Assembly (NCBI GenBank): GCA_030407505.1
Contig: JASDDH010000008.1
Location: forward strand, 81,665 to 145,664
Length of the DNA: 64,000 nt
Direction: 5' to 3'
DNA from: Planococcus sp. APC 4015
GTDB taxonomy: Bacteria > Actinomycetota > Actinomycetes > Actinomycetales > Microbacteriaceae
Notes under the pieces: generated by a model
Seen by the model: the letters and a program-made list of their open reading frames with translations, nothing else
Database searches by the model: none
What the model was told of the DNA's origin: nothing
Position numbers and translations under genes: made by a program
In this document: one piece after another, positions 33,945 to 43,114 of the stretch
Position numbering within the stretch: the first letter of the stretch is position 1
Layout of the letters: each line of letters starts with the position of its first letter

Positions 33945-35840
33945 TCAGCCCGTCCGCTGGGTCACGCGCAGCCACACGAAGCCGTGCGCGCCGAGCGTCA
34001 GGCCCTCGGTGAGATCGACGAGCCCGCCCGCGACGAGGTCTTCGGCCATCGGATCGAAGCCCGACAGCGTGAGGGCGTCGACCGGGACGGGGTGATCGCC
34101 CACGTTCGCGAGCACCAGCACGTGCACGCCGTGCCTACCGGGGCGAACGTAGGCGACGACCGAGTCGAGGTGCGCATCGAACGGCCAGAGCTCGTTGCCG
34201 GCGAACTCGGGGGTCGAGCCGCGCACGACGATGAGCTCATCGAATCGGCGGAAGACCCGGCCGGCCACGGTCGACACATCGGTGCGATCGTCGTACGCCG
34301 CGGGCCGTCGTGCACGGTGCACCCACCTGCTGTCGCCCGCCTCCGCGGGATTCTCGGCGTAGGAGTAGTCGTTGAGCTGGGCCACTTCGTCGCCGAGATA
34401 CAGCAGCGGGATGCCGCCGGTCGACATCGCGATCGCGTGCGCGAGGATCACGCGGTCCTCTCCCCCGGCGTCACCCGCCTCGATGCCCGCCAGCGACGCG
34501 GTCGTGCCTGTCACGCGGGCATCCCCCGTCTTGGGGTTCTCCTGGAACGGCACGCCCCGGGCGAACGTGCCCTCGACGCGACCGACGTAGAAGTCGTTGA
34601 GGAACCGTCGGTGGAGGTAGCCGTCGATGCCGAGCTCGGCGGCATCCTCATCGGCGAAGGTCCACCCGATGTCGTCGTGGCTGCGCACGTAGTTGACCCA
34701 CGACGTGCCGCCGGGCAGCGCGTGACGCCGCTCGAGCGCCTGCTGCAGCAGGCGACCATCGCGGGTGGCGAGGGCATCCCAGGTGAGTGCCATCTGCAGG
34801 GGGTTGTACGACAGCTGGCACTCGCCGGGTGAGATGTACTCGGCGACTTCGTCGGGGTGCACGATCGCCTCGGACTTGAACAGCAGGCTGGGCGCCGCCA
34901 TGCGCAGCACGGCGTTGAAGGCCTGCAGGAGCAGGTGCGCCTCGGGCAGGGACTCGCAGGCTGTGCCCAGTCGCTTCCAGATGAAGGCGACCGCATCCAT
35001 CCGCAGGATCTCGATGCCCTGGTTCGCGAGAAAGAGCATCTCTCCCGCCATCGCCTGGAACACCGCCGGATTGGCGTAGTTGAGGTCCCATTGGAAGTGG
35101 TAGAACGTCGCCCACACCCAGCGCCCGTCGGGCAGCTGCACGAACGATCCGGCGTGGTCGTCGGGGAAGATCTCCCGGGTGGTGCGCTCGTAGGCATCGG
35201 GCATCGTGCGGTCGGGGAAGATCAGGTAGAAGTCCTCGTACTCGGGCACGCCGGCGACCGCCTTCTGGGCCCACTCGTGCTCGTTGCTGGTGTGGTTGAA
35301 GATGAAGTCGACCACGAGCGAGATGCCGGCGACCCGCAGCTCTGCGGCGAGGTCGGCGAGCTCCTCCATCGTCCCCAGCGCCGGGTCGACGCTGCGATAG
35401 CTCGACACCGCGTACCCGCCGTCGCTGTTGCCCTCGGGACTCTCGAACAGCGGCATGAGGTGCAGATACGTCAGCCCGAGTTCGCGGAAGTAGGGGATCT
35501 GCGCCCGGATGCCGGCGAGACTGCCGCCGTAGCGGTCGACGTAGCAGACGCCCCCGAGCATGCGCTGCGACTCGAACCAGGTCGGCGTGGCCTCGCGAAG
35601 CCTGTCCAGCGTCTTGAGTTCGATCGACCGCGTCGCCCACGACCGCTCGGCGAGCGCGAGCAGGTCTCGCAGGCTCTCGTACGCATGCGGATGCTCGCCG
35701 TAGAGGCGCCGGAAGAGGTCGTGCAGCCTCGGCAGATGGGTCTCGACACGGACGACGAACTCGTCATCGACTCGGTCGTCCTTCAGTCCGCCGACGATCC
35801 TCGCGATGTCGACCGCAGCATCTTCGCTCAGCCTGGGCAT
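33945..35840 (-). CDS. Amylosucrase-like alpha-glucosidase/transferase (GH13)
   Basis: A 631-residue GH13 enzyme of the amylosucrase/sucrose hydrolase subgroup. An N-terminal helical domain (about 1-85) precedes the barrel, which shows DFIFNHTSNEHEW near 180, GIEILRMDAVAF with the nucleophile Asp near 275, KSEAIVHPDE with the acid/base Glu near 325, and VRSHDDIGWTF near 380. A C-terminal beta domain ends the protein. It should split sucrose, transferring glucose to glucan or water; cytoplasmic. ATG 35840 has GGAA upstream; an in-frame GTG at 35849 would add three residues. It converges on leuC with a 7-base gap. Confidence 0.88.
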   Translation of the reverse strand: MPRLSEDAAVDIARIVGGLKDDRVDDEFVVRVETHLPRLHDLFRRLYGEHPHAYESLRDLLALAERSWATRSIELKTLDRLREATPTWFESQRMLGGVCYVDRYGGSLAGIRAQIPYFRELGLTYLHLMPLFESPEGNSDGGYAVSSYRSVDPALGTMEELADLAAELRVAGISLVVDFIFNHTSNEHEWAQKAVAGVPEYEDFYLIFPDRTMPDAYERTTREIFPDDHAGSFVQLPDGRWVWATFYHFQWDLNYANPAVFQAMAGEMLFLANQGIEILRMDAVAFIWKRLGTACESLPEAHLLLQAFNAVLRMAAPSLLFKSEAIVHPDEVAEYISPGECQLSYNPLQMALTWDALATRDGRLLQQALERRHALPGGTSWVNYVRSHDDIGWTFADEDAAELGIDGYLHRRFLNDFYVGRVEGTFARGVPFQENPKTGDARVTGTTASLAGIEAGDAGGEDRVILAHAIAMSTGGIPLLYLGDEVAQLNDYSYAENPAEAGDSRWVHRARRPAAYDDRTDVSTVAGRVFRRFDELIVVRGSTPEFAGNELWPFDAHLDSVVAYVRPGRHGVHVLVLANVGDHPVPVDALTLSGFDPMAEDLVAGGLVDLTEGLTLGAHGFVWLRVTQRTG

Positions 35841-35929
35841 GCGTTCCACTCTGGTGCACGCCGGCGCGACTCGTCCAGAACGGGCGCTCGGCGCGCCGAG
35901 ACGTCAGCGATCTGCACGATGATGGGTCG

Positions 35930-37081
35930 GTGCTGCTCGCGTTCGCCGGACTGGGGCTACTCGCCGTCGGCGGGGTCGCCGTGCTGGTCGGCGTGCTCCC
36001 GCCCGACTCCGTCGCCGCGATCGCGGGCGAGGTGTGGCCGATCCTGGCCTTCGTCGTCGCGATCACGATCGTGGCCGAGCTCGCGGCGAAGGCGGGCCTG
36101 TTCGACGTCGCCGCATCGCTGCTCGCGAGCGTCGCCCGCGGGCGGACCCTCCTGCTGTGGCTGCTGGTCGTCGTCCTCGCCGTCGTTGTGACGACGTTCC
36201 TCTCCCTCGACACGACCGCCGTGCTCCTCACGCCGGTGGTGATCGGGCTGGCGCGGTCGCATCGACTCGATCCCCTCCCGTTCGTCTTCACCACCGTCTG
36301 GCTCGCCAACACGGCATCCCTCGTGCTGCCCGTGTCGAACCTCACCAACCTGCTCGCCGTCGCGCGGATCGACGACGGAAGCGTCGCAGCCTTCGTCAGC
36401 CTCCTCGGCCCATCGGCTGCGGTCGCGATCATCGTCTCGACGCTCCTGCTCTTCCTCCTCCACCGCCGCCGATTGCGCGGGCGTCACACCGAGGCGCCAG
36501 CACCGAGCATCAGCGATCCCGTGCAGCTGAGGATCACCGCAGTGGTCGTGGTGGCGCTCCTCCCCCTGCTGGCGAGCGGGATGCCGCCCTGGGTGCCCGC
36601 TTCGGGTGCGGCGGCACTGCTCCTGGCCCTCTTCGCGTGGCGATCGCCGCGCGCCGTCCGACCGTCGCTCGCGCCGTGGCCTCTGCTGATCTTCGCGTGC
36701 GGGCTGTTCATGGCGGTCGCTGCGCTCGAGGCGGCGGGGTCGCGCGCTGTTCTGACCGCGTTCGCCGGCACCGGCGGAACCCTGCCCGATCTGCTGCGTC
36801 TCGCCGGCTCGGGCGTGCTCGCATCGAACATCGGCAACAATCTGCCCGCGTTCCTCGCGCTTCAGCCTCTCGGAGACACGCCGGAACGCCTGGCCGCCCT
36901 TCTGATCGGAGTGAACGCCGGACCGCTCATCACGCCGTGGGCATCGCTGGCGACGCTGCTCTGGTACTCGAGGATCTCAGCCGCCGGCGTCGAGTTCTCC
37001 TGGCGACGGTTCGTGGCGTTCGGGCTCGTCGCGGTTCCCGTGACCGTCACCTGCGCGGTTCTTCCGCTCGCCCTGCGATGA
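35930..37081 (+). CDS. ArsB/NhaD/SLC13-type membrane permease
   Basis: A 383-residue integral membrane protein with about ten helices. Family marks of the ion transporter superfamily are present: FLSLDTTAVLLTPVVIGLA near 88-106, VWLANTASLVLPVSNLTNLL near 125-144, and the second-half counterpart ASNIGNNLPAFLAL near 305-318. These flank the substrate site in arsenite, citrate and sodium-coupled carriers. It is shorter than typical ArsB. There are no arsenic-resistance genes around, so the substrate (anion, oxyanion or dicarboxylate) is open. GTG start at 35930. Confidence 0.8.
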   Translation: MLLAFAGLGLLAVGGVAVLVGVLPPDSVAAIAGEVWPILAFVVAITIVAELAAKAGLFDVAASLLASVARGRTLLLWLLVVVLAVVVTTFLSLDTTAVLLTPVVIGLARSHRLDPLPFVFTTVWLANTASLVLPVSNLTNLLAVARIDDGSVAAFVSLLGPSAAVAIIVSTLLLFLLHRRRLRGRHTEAPAPSISDPVQLRITAVVVVALLPLLASGMPPWVPASGAAALLLALFAWRSPRAVRPSLAPWPLLIFACGLFMAVAALEAAGSRAVLTAFAGTGGTLPDLLRLAGSGVLASNIGNNLPAFLALQPLGDTPERLAALLIGVNAGPLITPWASLATLLWYSRISAAGVEFSWRRFVAFGLVAVPVTVTCAVLPLALR

Positions 37082-37121
37082 CTGCGTGGATGAAGGCGAA
37101 CCTGACCATATGCTGTGAGCC

Positions 37122-37514
37122 ATGAACCTCTTCACAACCGTCATGGACACACCTGAGTACACCGCCGCCAACACCGTGTGGATCATCCTCGGCCTGGCCT
37201 GGTACATCCTCCTCGTCGTCGCCCTCTGGAAGGTCTTCACGAAGGCCGGCTACCCCGGATGGCTCGCCATCATCCCGATCGTGAACACCTTCGTGCTCGT
37301 GAAGATCGCCGGCTACTCCGCATGGATGGGGCTGCTGTACCTCATCCCGATCGTGAACATCGTGTTCCACATCATCGTCTCCCTGCGCATCGGCAAGGGA
37401 TTCGGCCAGAGCACCGTCTTCTCGGTGTTCCTGCTCTGGCTGTTCTCCGCGATCGGCTTCCTGATCCTCGGCTTCGGTTCGGCCACCTACGACAAGGCGC
37501 GCGTCACGACCTGA
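37122..37514 (+). CDS. Small membrane protein, DUF5684 family
   Basis: A 130-residue protein with four hydrophobic segments. The core GYPGWLAIIPIVNTFVLVKIAG and LLYLIPIVNIVFHIIVSLRIGKGFG carries two PIVN motifs, typical of DUF5684 proteins that are common in Gram-positive bacteria and often linked to signal peptidase-like genes. Function unknown. It stands alone, followed by a strong terminator hairpin. Confidence 0.8.
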   Translation: MNLFTTVMDTPEYTAANTVWIILGLAWYILLVVALWKVFTKAGYPGWLAIIPIVNTFVLVKIAGYSAWMGLLYLIPIVNIVFHIIVSLRIGKGFGQSTVFSVFLLWLFSAIGFLILGFGSATYDKARVTT

Positions 37515-37530
37515 GACGTCGTCGACGAGG

Positions 37531-37555
37531 TGCCCCCGGTCCTGCACCGGGGGCA
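37531..37555 (+). terminator. Rho-independent-type terminator
   Basis: A perfect 10-bp stem TGCCCCCGGT / ACCGGGGGCA with a 5-base loop lies 16 bases after the DUF5684 stop and is followed by TCTTCG. It marks the left boundary of the lower-GC region. Confidence 0.75.
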
Positions 37556-38238
37556 TCTTCGCGTGAACCAGGACCGCCCGCTCGGAGTCGTAACCGGGTT
37601 GCGTTCCGGACGCAGAAAGCCCCGGCGGAACCTGACTTCCTGCTCGACCTCCGATAGGCCGCCAGAGCGTTCGGAGGCATCACTTTGGCAGGGCCTCGAT
37701 TTGCCCGTCAGGGGCGTATTCCTGCACGTCAGGAGGAGCTAGAACACTCCGCCCACCGCATCAACGGATGTCGCGGTACGTGCTGAGTACACGCGTCTCG
37801 TGACGCCGCCGGGACCTGGGTCGCCTGTGCTCCGACCCACAACCGCTATCGTCCGTCGGCGCTTCGGCCGGAGGAGGTTTCTGGGTGCGCCATTGTTGTT
37901 TGGCAGCTCCGAGCCAACGGGATCATCGACCTGCGGAACAATAGCGTGACGCGCGGAGGAACGGAGCCGGATGCTTGTGCCCGCACGTCGCCTGTCGTCA
38001 GCCAAACGATGGTTTTGAGGTCATTCTTCGACTTTCGAATCGTGTTTGCAGTGGGGCGGATGCAGCGGGAGACCACCGGCTCCAAAGCCTCCCCGCTACA
38101 GCCACACCCAGGCACTCGTGGAGTTTTCTCGTGAGTTCATGCCACCATCAGCGAGGTGGCGTCGTCGCGATCGCCTAATGAACTTGACCAACATGAGCCA
38201 GACCGATGTCTGACGTAGCGCGGCGGAGGAAGTTGTCG
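37556..38238. other. Gene-free stretch at left edge of the lower-GC region
   Basis: About 680 bases without a supportable gene. Open frames are short, lack ribosome sites and have no recognisable motifs. The base composition is visibly less GC-rich than the sequence to the left. No tRNA fragment, integrase remnant or clear repeat was found. TTGACC near 38184-38189 might belong to a promoter for the SMP-30 gene, but its -10 partner is poor. Confidence 0.5.
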
Positions 38239-39120
38239 ATGAGTGACGAAAGCCTTCTTCAAGAGGGGGCCGCGCCCCAGATGCTAGCCACAGGCGCGGT
38301 CTGGAGCGAAGGCCCTCTATGGGTCCCCAGCACCAAGACTGTGCGGTGGAGCGACATCCCAAATGATCGCATCCTGCAGTGGGACAGCGTGACCGGTGCG
38401 GTGTCCGTGTATCGCGACAAGGTCGAGTACACAAACGGGCGCGTTCTCGACTCAGATGGCACCGTGGTGCAGTGCTCTCACGGCAGGCGGCGCTTGGAAC
38501 GGGAGTTTCCGGACGGGTCGATCGAAGAGATCGTTTCCCGTTGGGACGGCAGGCGGCTGAACTCGCCCAATGATGTCGCACTCGCACTCGACGGTTCGTA
38601 CTGGTTCACCGATCCCGACTACGGCATCAGCCAACCCCGCGAAGGGCATCCTGGCGAGCTCGAGTACGGCGCTCGATGGGTTTTCCGGTGGTCGGTTGAG
38701 GACGGCCTTCGTCCCGTCATCACGGACATGATCCAGCCGAACGGCATCGCCTTCTCTCCGAGCGGTGAGACTGTGTACGTCACCGATACAGCCGTTGGAG
38801 AAGACGATTCGGGTCACTGGATCCGCGCATACGACGTGGCGGATCACGGCCTGAACGCGCAGGGGGGGAGTCTCTTCGCAACGATCCACAACGGCCTCCC
38901 AGACGGTATCGCTGTTGATGAGAGGGGCCGCGTATGGTCATCGGCAGGTGACGGGGTGCACGTGTTCTCCCCGGGCGGGTCCGAAGTGCTCTTCGTGCCG
39001 GTGCCCGAGGTGGTGGCAAACGTCTGTTTCGGCGGCGAAGACGGAACCGACCTGTTCATTGCCGCGACGACGAGTTTGTATCGTCTCAGGACATTGACTC
39101 GAGCGCATCTAGCCGAGTAG
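38239..39120 (+). CDS. SMP-30/gluconolactonase family lactonase
   Basis: A 293-residue six-bladed beta-propeller of the SMP-30/gluconolaconase/LRE type. Metal-binding residues are visible as Glu in AVWSEGPLWVP, Asn in RLNSPNDVALALDGSYWFTDPDYGI, and Asp in LPDGIAVDERGRVW, plus IQPNGIAFSP. It hydrolyses a sugar lactone to the aldonic acid. ATG 38239 is chosen because GGAGGA ends eight bases upstream; an earlier in-frame ATG at 38206 lacks this. It converges on the sugar transporter and dehydrogenase operon, where a dehydrogenase could make the lactone it cleaves. Confidence 0.87.
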   Translation: MSDESLLQEGAAPQMLATGAVWSEGPLWVPSTKTVRWSDIPNDRILQWDSVTGAVSVYRDKVEYTNGRVLDSDGTVVQCSHGRRRLEREFPDGSIEEIVSRWDGRRLNSPNDVALALDGSYWFTDPDYGISQPREGHPGELEYGARWVFRWSVEDGLRPVITDMIQPNGIAFSPSGETVYVTDTAVGEDDSGHWIRAYDVADHGLNAQGGSLFATIHNGLPDGIAVDERGRVWSSAGDGVHVFSPGGSEVLFVPVPEVVANVCFGGEDGTDLFIAATTSLYRLRTLTRAHLAE

Positions 39121-39205
39121 ATCCGCACCGGCCCGCGTATCGGGCGTGGGGGAGAGCCGGCTCGGCTTGCATCCTCCGCGAGCGAGCATAGCTACGCTGC
39201 GGAGT

Positions 39206-40111
39206 TCAGTCCTTCACCGATCCTGCTGCCAGTCCGCTGGTGATGTACTTCTGGAACACGACGAATACAACGATGAGTGGGATGGCGACGATCGTAGACG
39301 CCGCCATGAGAGGGCCCCATTGCGTGCCGTACAGGCCGATGAAGGAGTTGAGCGTGACCGTCACTGGCTGCATTTCACGCTCCGTCGTGAGCGTGAGCCC
39401 AAACACGAACTCTCCCCACGCCATCACGAAGGCGAACACCGCCACAGTAATCAAGCCGGGCTGGATAAGAGGGAGGACGATGCGAAAAAAGGCCTGGAAT
39501 CTCGTCGCACCGTCGACTGCGGCGGCCTCTTCGAGTTCCTTCGGAATCGTGAGATAGAACGGCCGCAGTACGATCACCGCAAAGGGCAACGTGCCTACCG
39601 TGTTGGCGAGGATCAGGCCGGGATAGGTGTTCACCAGCCCCCACTGTGAGAACAAGGCGAACATCGGCAGCGCGATGTTGATCGCCGGCAACAGCTGCGC
39701 CACGAGGAAGGGTAGAAGCAGCAGCCCTGTCCACCGTAGGCGGAGGCGCGCCATCGCGTAGGCGGCAGGCGCCGCCAAGGCAAGCGTCAGTACGGTGGCT
39801 CCGACACTGATGATGAGGCTGTTTCCGAGCGCACGCATCATGAGCGGGTTGTCGAAGACGGCGACGGAATAGTTGCTGAAATCGGCTGGGATCGGGATCC
39901 ACGTCGGCGGGCTAGTGAACAGCTGGTCAGGCGACTTCAGCGAGGTCGATACGAGCCAGTAGAGCGGAAACAGGAATGCTCCGACGACGAGCACGGCGAT
40001 TGCGGTCAGGTGCCACTTTGGGCGCCCTGAGCGCGATGCGCGACGAGATTGTCGTCGATCGGATGTGACAAGCGTCTCTGTCATTGTGACGGATCGCGTC
40101 GAGGTACTCAC
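39206..40111 (-). CDS. Carbohydrate ABC transporter permease (MalG-like)
   Basis: A 301-residue CUT1 permease: basic N-terminus, six helices, EAA loop ELEEAAAVDGATRFQAFFRIVLPLIQPGL near 195-222, and ending GLAAGSVKD. It starts at GTG 40111, overlapping the partner permease stop. Last gene of the lower-GC sugar operon; codon choice is visibly less GC-biased than in the comparable permease at 8897-9823. No dedicated ATPase gene nearby. Confidence 0.92.
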   Translation of the reverse strand: MSTSTRSVTMTETLVTSDRRQSRRASRSGRPKWHLTAIAVLVVGAFLFPLYWLVSTSLKSPDQLFTSPPTWIPIPADFSNYSVAVFDNPLMMRALGNSLIISVGATVLTLALAAPAAYAMARLRLRWTGLLLLPFLVAQLLPAINIALPMFALFSQWGLVNTYPGLILANTVGTLPFAVIVLRPFYLTIPKELEEAAAVDGATRFQAFFRIVLPLIQPGLITVAVFAFVMAWGEFVFGLTLTTEREMQPVTVTLNSFIGLYGTQWGPLMAASTIVAIPLIVVFVVFQKYITSGLAAGSVKD

Positions 40112-41067
40112 AGCGTGGTGTCCTCTCTCCTGCGAAGCCAGAGGTAGACCACCGACAGCAGCAACGGGATGATCAGCAGGATGTTCGCAGCCGCGGCACC
40201 ATCACCGAAGCGGAAGTACTCGAACGACAGTTTGTAGACCTCGATCGACAAAACATTCGTGGCACCTGCGGGTCCGCCAGCCGTCATGACATAGATGAGG
40301 TCGAAGACCTTGAACGTGTGCACGAACCCGAGCAGTAGGGCAATGATGATGACGGGCCTCATCATGGGCACCGTGATTTTCCAGAACCGCTGCCACGCCG
40401 AGGCGCCGTCGAGACTCGCCGCCTCGTAAAGCTGAGCAGGAACACCCTGCAGGCCGGCATAGAGAAGCATCATGTGAAATGGGATGCCGATCCAGATGTT
40501 GGCGATGATGACGGCGACGAGGGCGGTGTTCGGGTTCACCAGCCACGGTTCGGACGTCGGAAGGCCGATGAGCCCGAGGAAGGCGTTGAAGAGCCCGTAG
40601 CTGCCACTGAATATCCATCGCCAGAGGCTCGCCGAGACGACAGCGGGAAGTACCCACACGACGAGCATGAGAGCTCGGAGCACTCCCGACAGCGGGAATC
40701 CCCTGTTGAAGAACAGTGCGAACATGAAGCCGATCGAGTGCTGGAACACCAACGACCCGACCGTGAATACCAGAGTGATGATCAGCGACGGCAGGAATGC
40801 CGGCGACGTGAGGAACTGGACGTAGTTCTCCAGTCCGACCGCCGCCGCGCCGCCCGTGAGGAAGTTGCCCGCGTTTACATCGAACAGGCTCAGATTGAAC
40901 GTGTAGACGAGCGGATAGATCATAAACAGCGCAAGGAAGATCACAGCTGGTAAGGCGAAGCTGTACCTTCCGAGAACATCAAGCAGACCGGGGCCGCGGC
41001 GGCGCACGCCCCGGGCGGCCGGCCCGAAGCCGGCCACCCGCGGGTCTGTGCGTGTATCCAGGGTCAT
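40108..41067 (-). CDS. Carbohydrate ABC transporter permease (MalF-like)
   Basis: A 319-residue CUT1 permease with six to seven helices (FALPAVIFLALFMIYPLVYTFNLS first) and the coupling loop QLYEAASLDGASAWQRFWKITVPMMRPVI near 215-245. Its ATG overlaps the binding-protein stop (41064-41067), and its own stop overlaps the MalG-like start, so the three are translationally coupled. Confidence 0.92.
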   Translation of the reverse strand: MTLDTRTDPRVAGFGPAARGVRRRGPGLLDVLGRYSFALPAVIFLALFMIYPLVYTFNLSLFDVNAGNFLTGGAAAVGLENYVQFLTSPAFLPSLIITLVFTVGSLVFQHSIGFMFALFFNRGFPLSGVLRALMLVVWVLPAVVSASLWRWIFSGSYGLFNAFLGLIGLPTSEPWLVNPNTALVAVIIANIWIGIPFHMMLLYAGLQGVPAQLYEAASLDGASAWQRFWKITVPMMRPVIIIALLLGFVHTFKVFDLIYVMTAGGPAGATNVLSIEVYKLSFEYFRFGDGAAAANILLIIPLLLSVVYLWLRRREDTTL

Positions 41068-42323
41068 TGCGGCAGCAGCGGAGCGATCGCGTCGGCCGCG
41101 GTCGCAAGAGCCGCTTCGGAGTCCGCGGCTCCAGTCATCCGGGACTGGAGGGCGATGACAATCTGGTCGGCGATCTCGGCGTACGCGGGCCCGTAAGCGC
41201 GCGGGCGGGCGACCTGCAGCTGATCGGTGAACGTCCCGATGAGCTCGTCGTCAGGGAATGGGTCGACGTCGTTGCGGGTCGGCAGGCTACCGCCCGCGAC
41301 ATTCATCTTCGTCACGTTTTCCGGCTCCTGAAGGAACTCCAGCACATTCCATGCCGCATCCTCGTTGGGGCCGGCCATGATCATGTAGTTCTCACCGCCA
41401 GTCACCGATGCCTCTTCTGATCCGGCTGGCAGGAGCGCCACGCCATAGTCGAGGTCAGGCGCTTCCGCCGCGAGGAACGGCAACTGCCATGGTCCGTTGA
41501 TCATCATCGCAGCGCGACCCTGACCGAATTCCGCGGCGACGGTCGCCTGATCCCAGTTGAGCGCCTCCCGCGAAACGCTGCCCGCGTCCATCAATCCAGC
41601 CCAGTAGTCCAGCGATGCCACGGCGTCGTCGGAGGTCAGATCGAACAGGTCCCCGCCGCTCTGCCATAGAGCCGGAAGGAATTGGAAAACCGCCTGCTGG
41701 TTGTTGATTGCGGAGTATGCGAACCCATAGCGCTCGGGGGTGGTGAGTTCCGCGGCGACCTCCTCCATCTCATCCCACGTTGTGGGCGGCTCGAGACCGG
41801 CCTCCTCGAGGATCGCCGTGTTGTAGAAGAGCGCAAGGCAATTGGCCGAGATGGGCAGCCCGTACACGCTGTCCTCGTACGTCGCCGAGGCGATGAGTCC
41901 CTCAGGGTACTCAGCCAGCTGTCCCCATTCCGCGAGCTTCTCGTCGAGGTTGGCGGCGATGCCGAGCTCTGCGAACTGCTGGTGGTCGGGACTGTTGATG
42001 ACGACGACATCAGGGAGGGAACCCGCGCCAGCCGACTGCAGCAGGCTCTGCTTGAGGTCCGCGTACGCGATGAATTCGCGTTCGATGGTGACGTCGGGAT
42101 TCGCCTCCTGATACTCGGCCAGTAGCTCCTCTAGAGCTATAGCCGGTGCACCCTCGGGCGGGTAGTAGTCCCACCACGTTATGGTCACAGGGCCCGAATC
42201 GGGTTCAGCTGATGGTGCCGCAGTGCCGCCCGGGGCGCAGGCGACGAGGCCGCCGAGCGCGACGATAGTCGCGGCGGTGATCGCCGACGCCCGTAAGACG
42301 TGACGTCGCGTAGATGGAGACAT
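41064..42323 (-). CDS. Extracellular sugar-binding lipoprotein
   Basis: A 419-residue family-1 solute-binding protein with an N-terminal twin-arginine-like start (MSPSTRRHVLRASAI), a hydrophobic core and LVAC lipobox (Cys at about 29). The mature part opens with VTITWWDYYPPEGAPAIALEELLAEYQEANPDVTI and has GRAAMMINGPWQLPFLA near 270. ATG 42323 is preferred over upstream codons because AAGGAAG precedes it by 8 bases. Delivers an unknown sugar to the two downstream permeases. Confidence 0.9.
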   Translation of the reverse strand: MSPSTRRHVLRASAITAATIVALGGLVACAPGGTAAPSAEPDSGPVTITWWDYYPPEGAPAIALEELLAEYQEANPDVTIEREFIAYADLKQSLLQSAGAGSLPDVVVINSPDHQQFAELGIAANLDEKLAEWGQLAEYPEGLIASATYEDSVYGLPISANCLALFYNTAILEEAGLEPPTTWDEMEEVAAELTTPERYGFAYSAINNQQAVFQFLPALWQSGGDLFDLTSDDAVASLDYWAGLMDAGSVSREALNWDQATVAAEFGQGRAAMMINGPWQLPFLAAEAPDLDYGVALLPAGSEEASVTGGENYMIMAGPNEDAAWNVLEFLQEPENVTKMNVAGGSLPTRNDVDPFPDDELIGTFTDQLQVARPRAYGPAYAEIADQIVIALQSRMTGAADSEAALATAADAIAPLLPQ

Positions 42324-42367
42324 GTGCGTTACTTCCTTCATCGTTGACGGAATCGGACTTGTACTAT

Positions 42368-43114
42368 TCATCGGGTGTTGCTGTCGAGGTGCTCGTCGAG
42401 CCACGTGCGCGAGACACCAAGACCGTCGGCGAGTGACGCGTCGGACTCTTCGTCGATACACAGCCAGCCGTCGAACTCCACGTCCGCGAGGGCAGCCAGA
42501 ATGCCATCGAGATCGAGGTCGCCGCGGCCGACGAGACGCCACTCGCCATCCGCGTAGTCCTTCAGGTGGACGTTGTCGATGATGGGCGCGAACTCGCGAA
42601 TGAAAGCGGGGATGTCTTGCACCCCACTCTTGGCGAGGTGCGCGGTGTCGACGGTCAGGCCAATGGATCCAGGCGTCGCGGCACTCCAGAACTCGATGAC
42701 ATCTTGCGGGAGCATCACTGGCTGATCGAAGTGGTGGTGTAGCGACAGGGCGATTCCGGATTGTTGGGCGCGTTCACCGTGAACAGACAACTGCCGGGCG
42801 AGTCCTGCTCGTTGGTCAGCTGTGACGCCCTCACGAGACCGGTTGTGGCAGAACACCAGGAGCTTCGAGCCGACGGCCGCGGCGAAATCGATGACGCGAG
42901 TGAGGCGGTCGTCGTCTAGCTCATCGAAGTAGACGAGGCCTTCCGAAGCTCCTGGGCCGCCGGCAGTACGGGCGAGGAAGTCATTCGGATTGTCGACCCA
43001 CGGTATGAACTGCCCAGTCTTCAGCTGGAGCGCGTCGTATCCTGCGGGACCGAATTCGCGCAGTAGTACGTCGAACTCGTGGGTCGCGACCGGCTTCGAG
43101 AAGGCGATCCGCAT
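42368..43114 (-). CDS. Sugar phosphate isomerase/epimerase (xylose isomerase-like TIM barrel)
   Basis: A 248-residue AP-endonuclease-2 superfamily protein. Metal-site residues typical of sugar epimerases are present: Glu in GASEGLVYFDEL region, His in LSLHHHFDQ, Asp/His in LTVDTAHLAKSG, His in DNVHLKDY, and the final Glu in WLCIDEESD. It interconverts keto sugars or keto-acid derivatives, as in inositol or allulose routes. Its start codon shares one base with the Gfo/Idh stop (TGATG), indicating tight coupling with the dehydrogenase. Confidence 0.83.
   Translation of the reverse strand: MRIAFSKPVATHEFDVLLREFGPAGYDALQLKTGQFIPWVDNPNDFLARTAGGPGASEGLVYFDELDDDRLTRVIDFAAAVGSKLLVFCHNRSREGVTADQRAGLARQLSVHGERAQQSGIALSLHHHFDQPVMLPQDVIEFWSAATPGSIGLTVDTAHLAKSGVQDIPAFIREFAPIIDNVHLKDYADGEWRLVGRGDLDLDGILAALADVEFDGWLCIDEESDASLADGLGVSRTWLDEHLDSNTR

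Noticed and set aside
35930..37081. Arsenite efflux pump ArsB
   Set aside because: The protein is shorter than ArsB and no arsR, arsC or arsA gene is nearby, so only the wider permease family is called.
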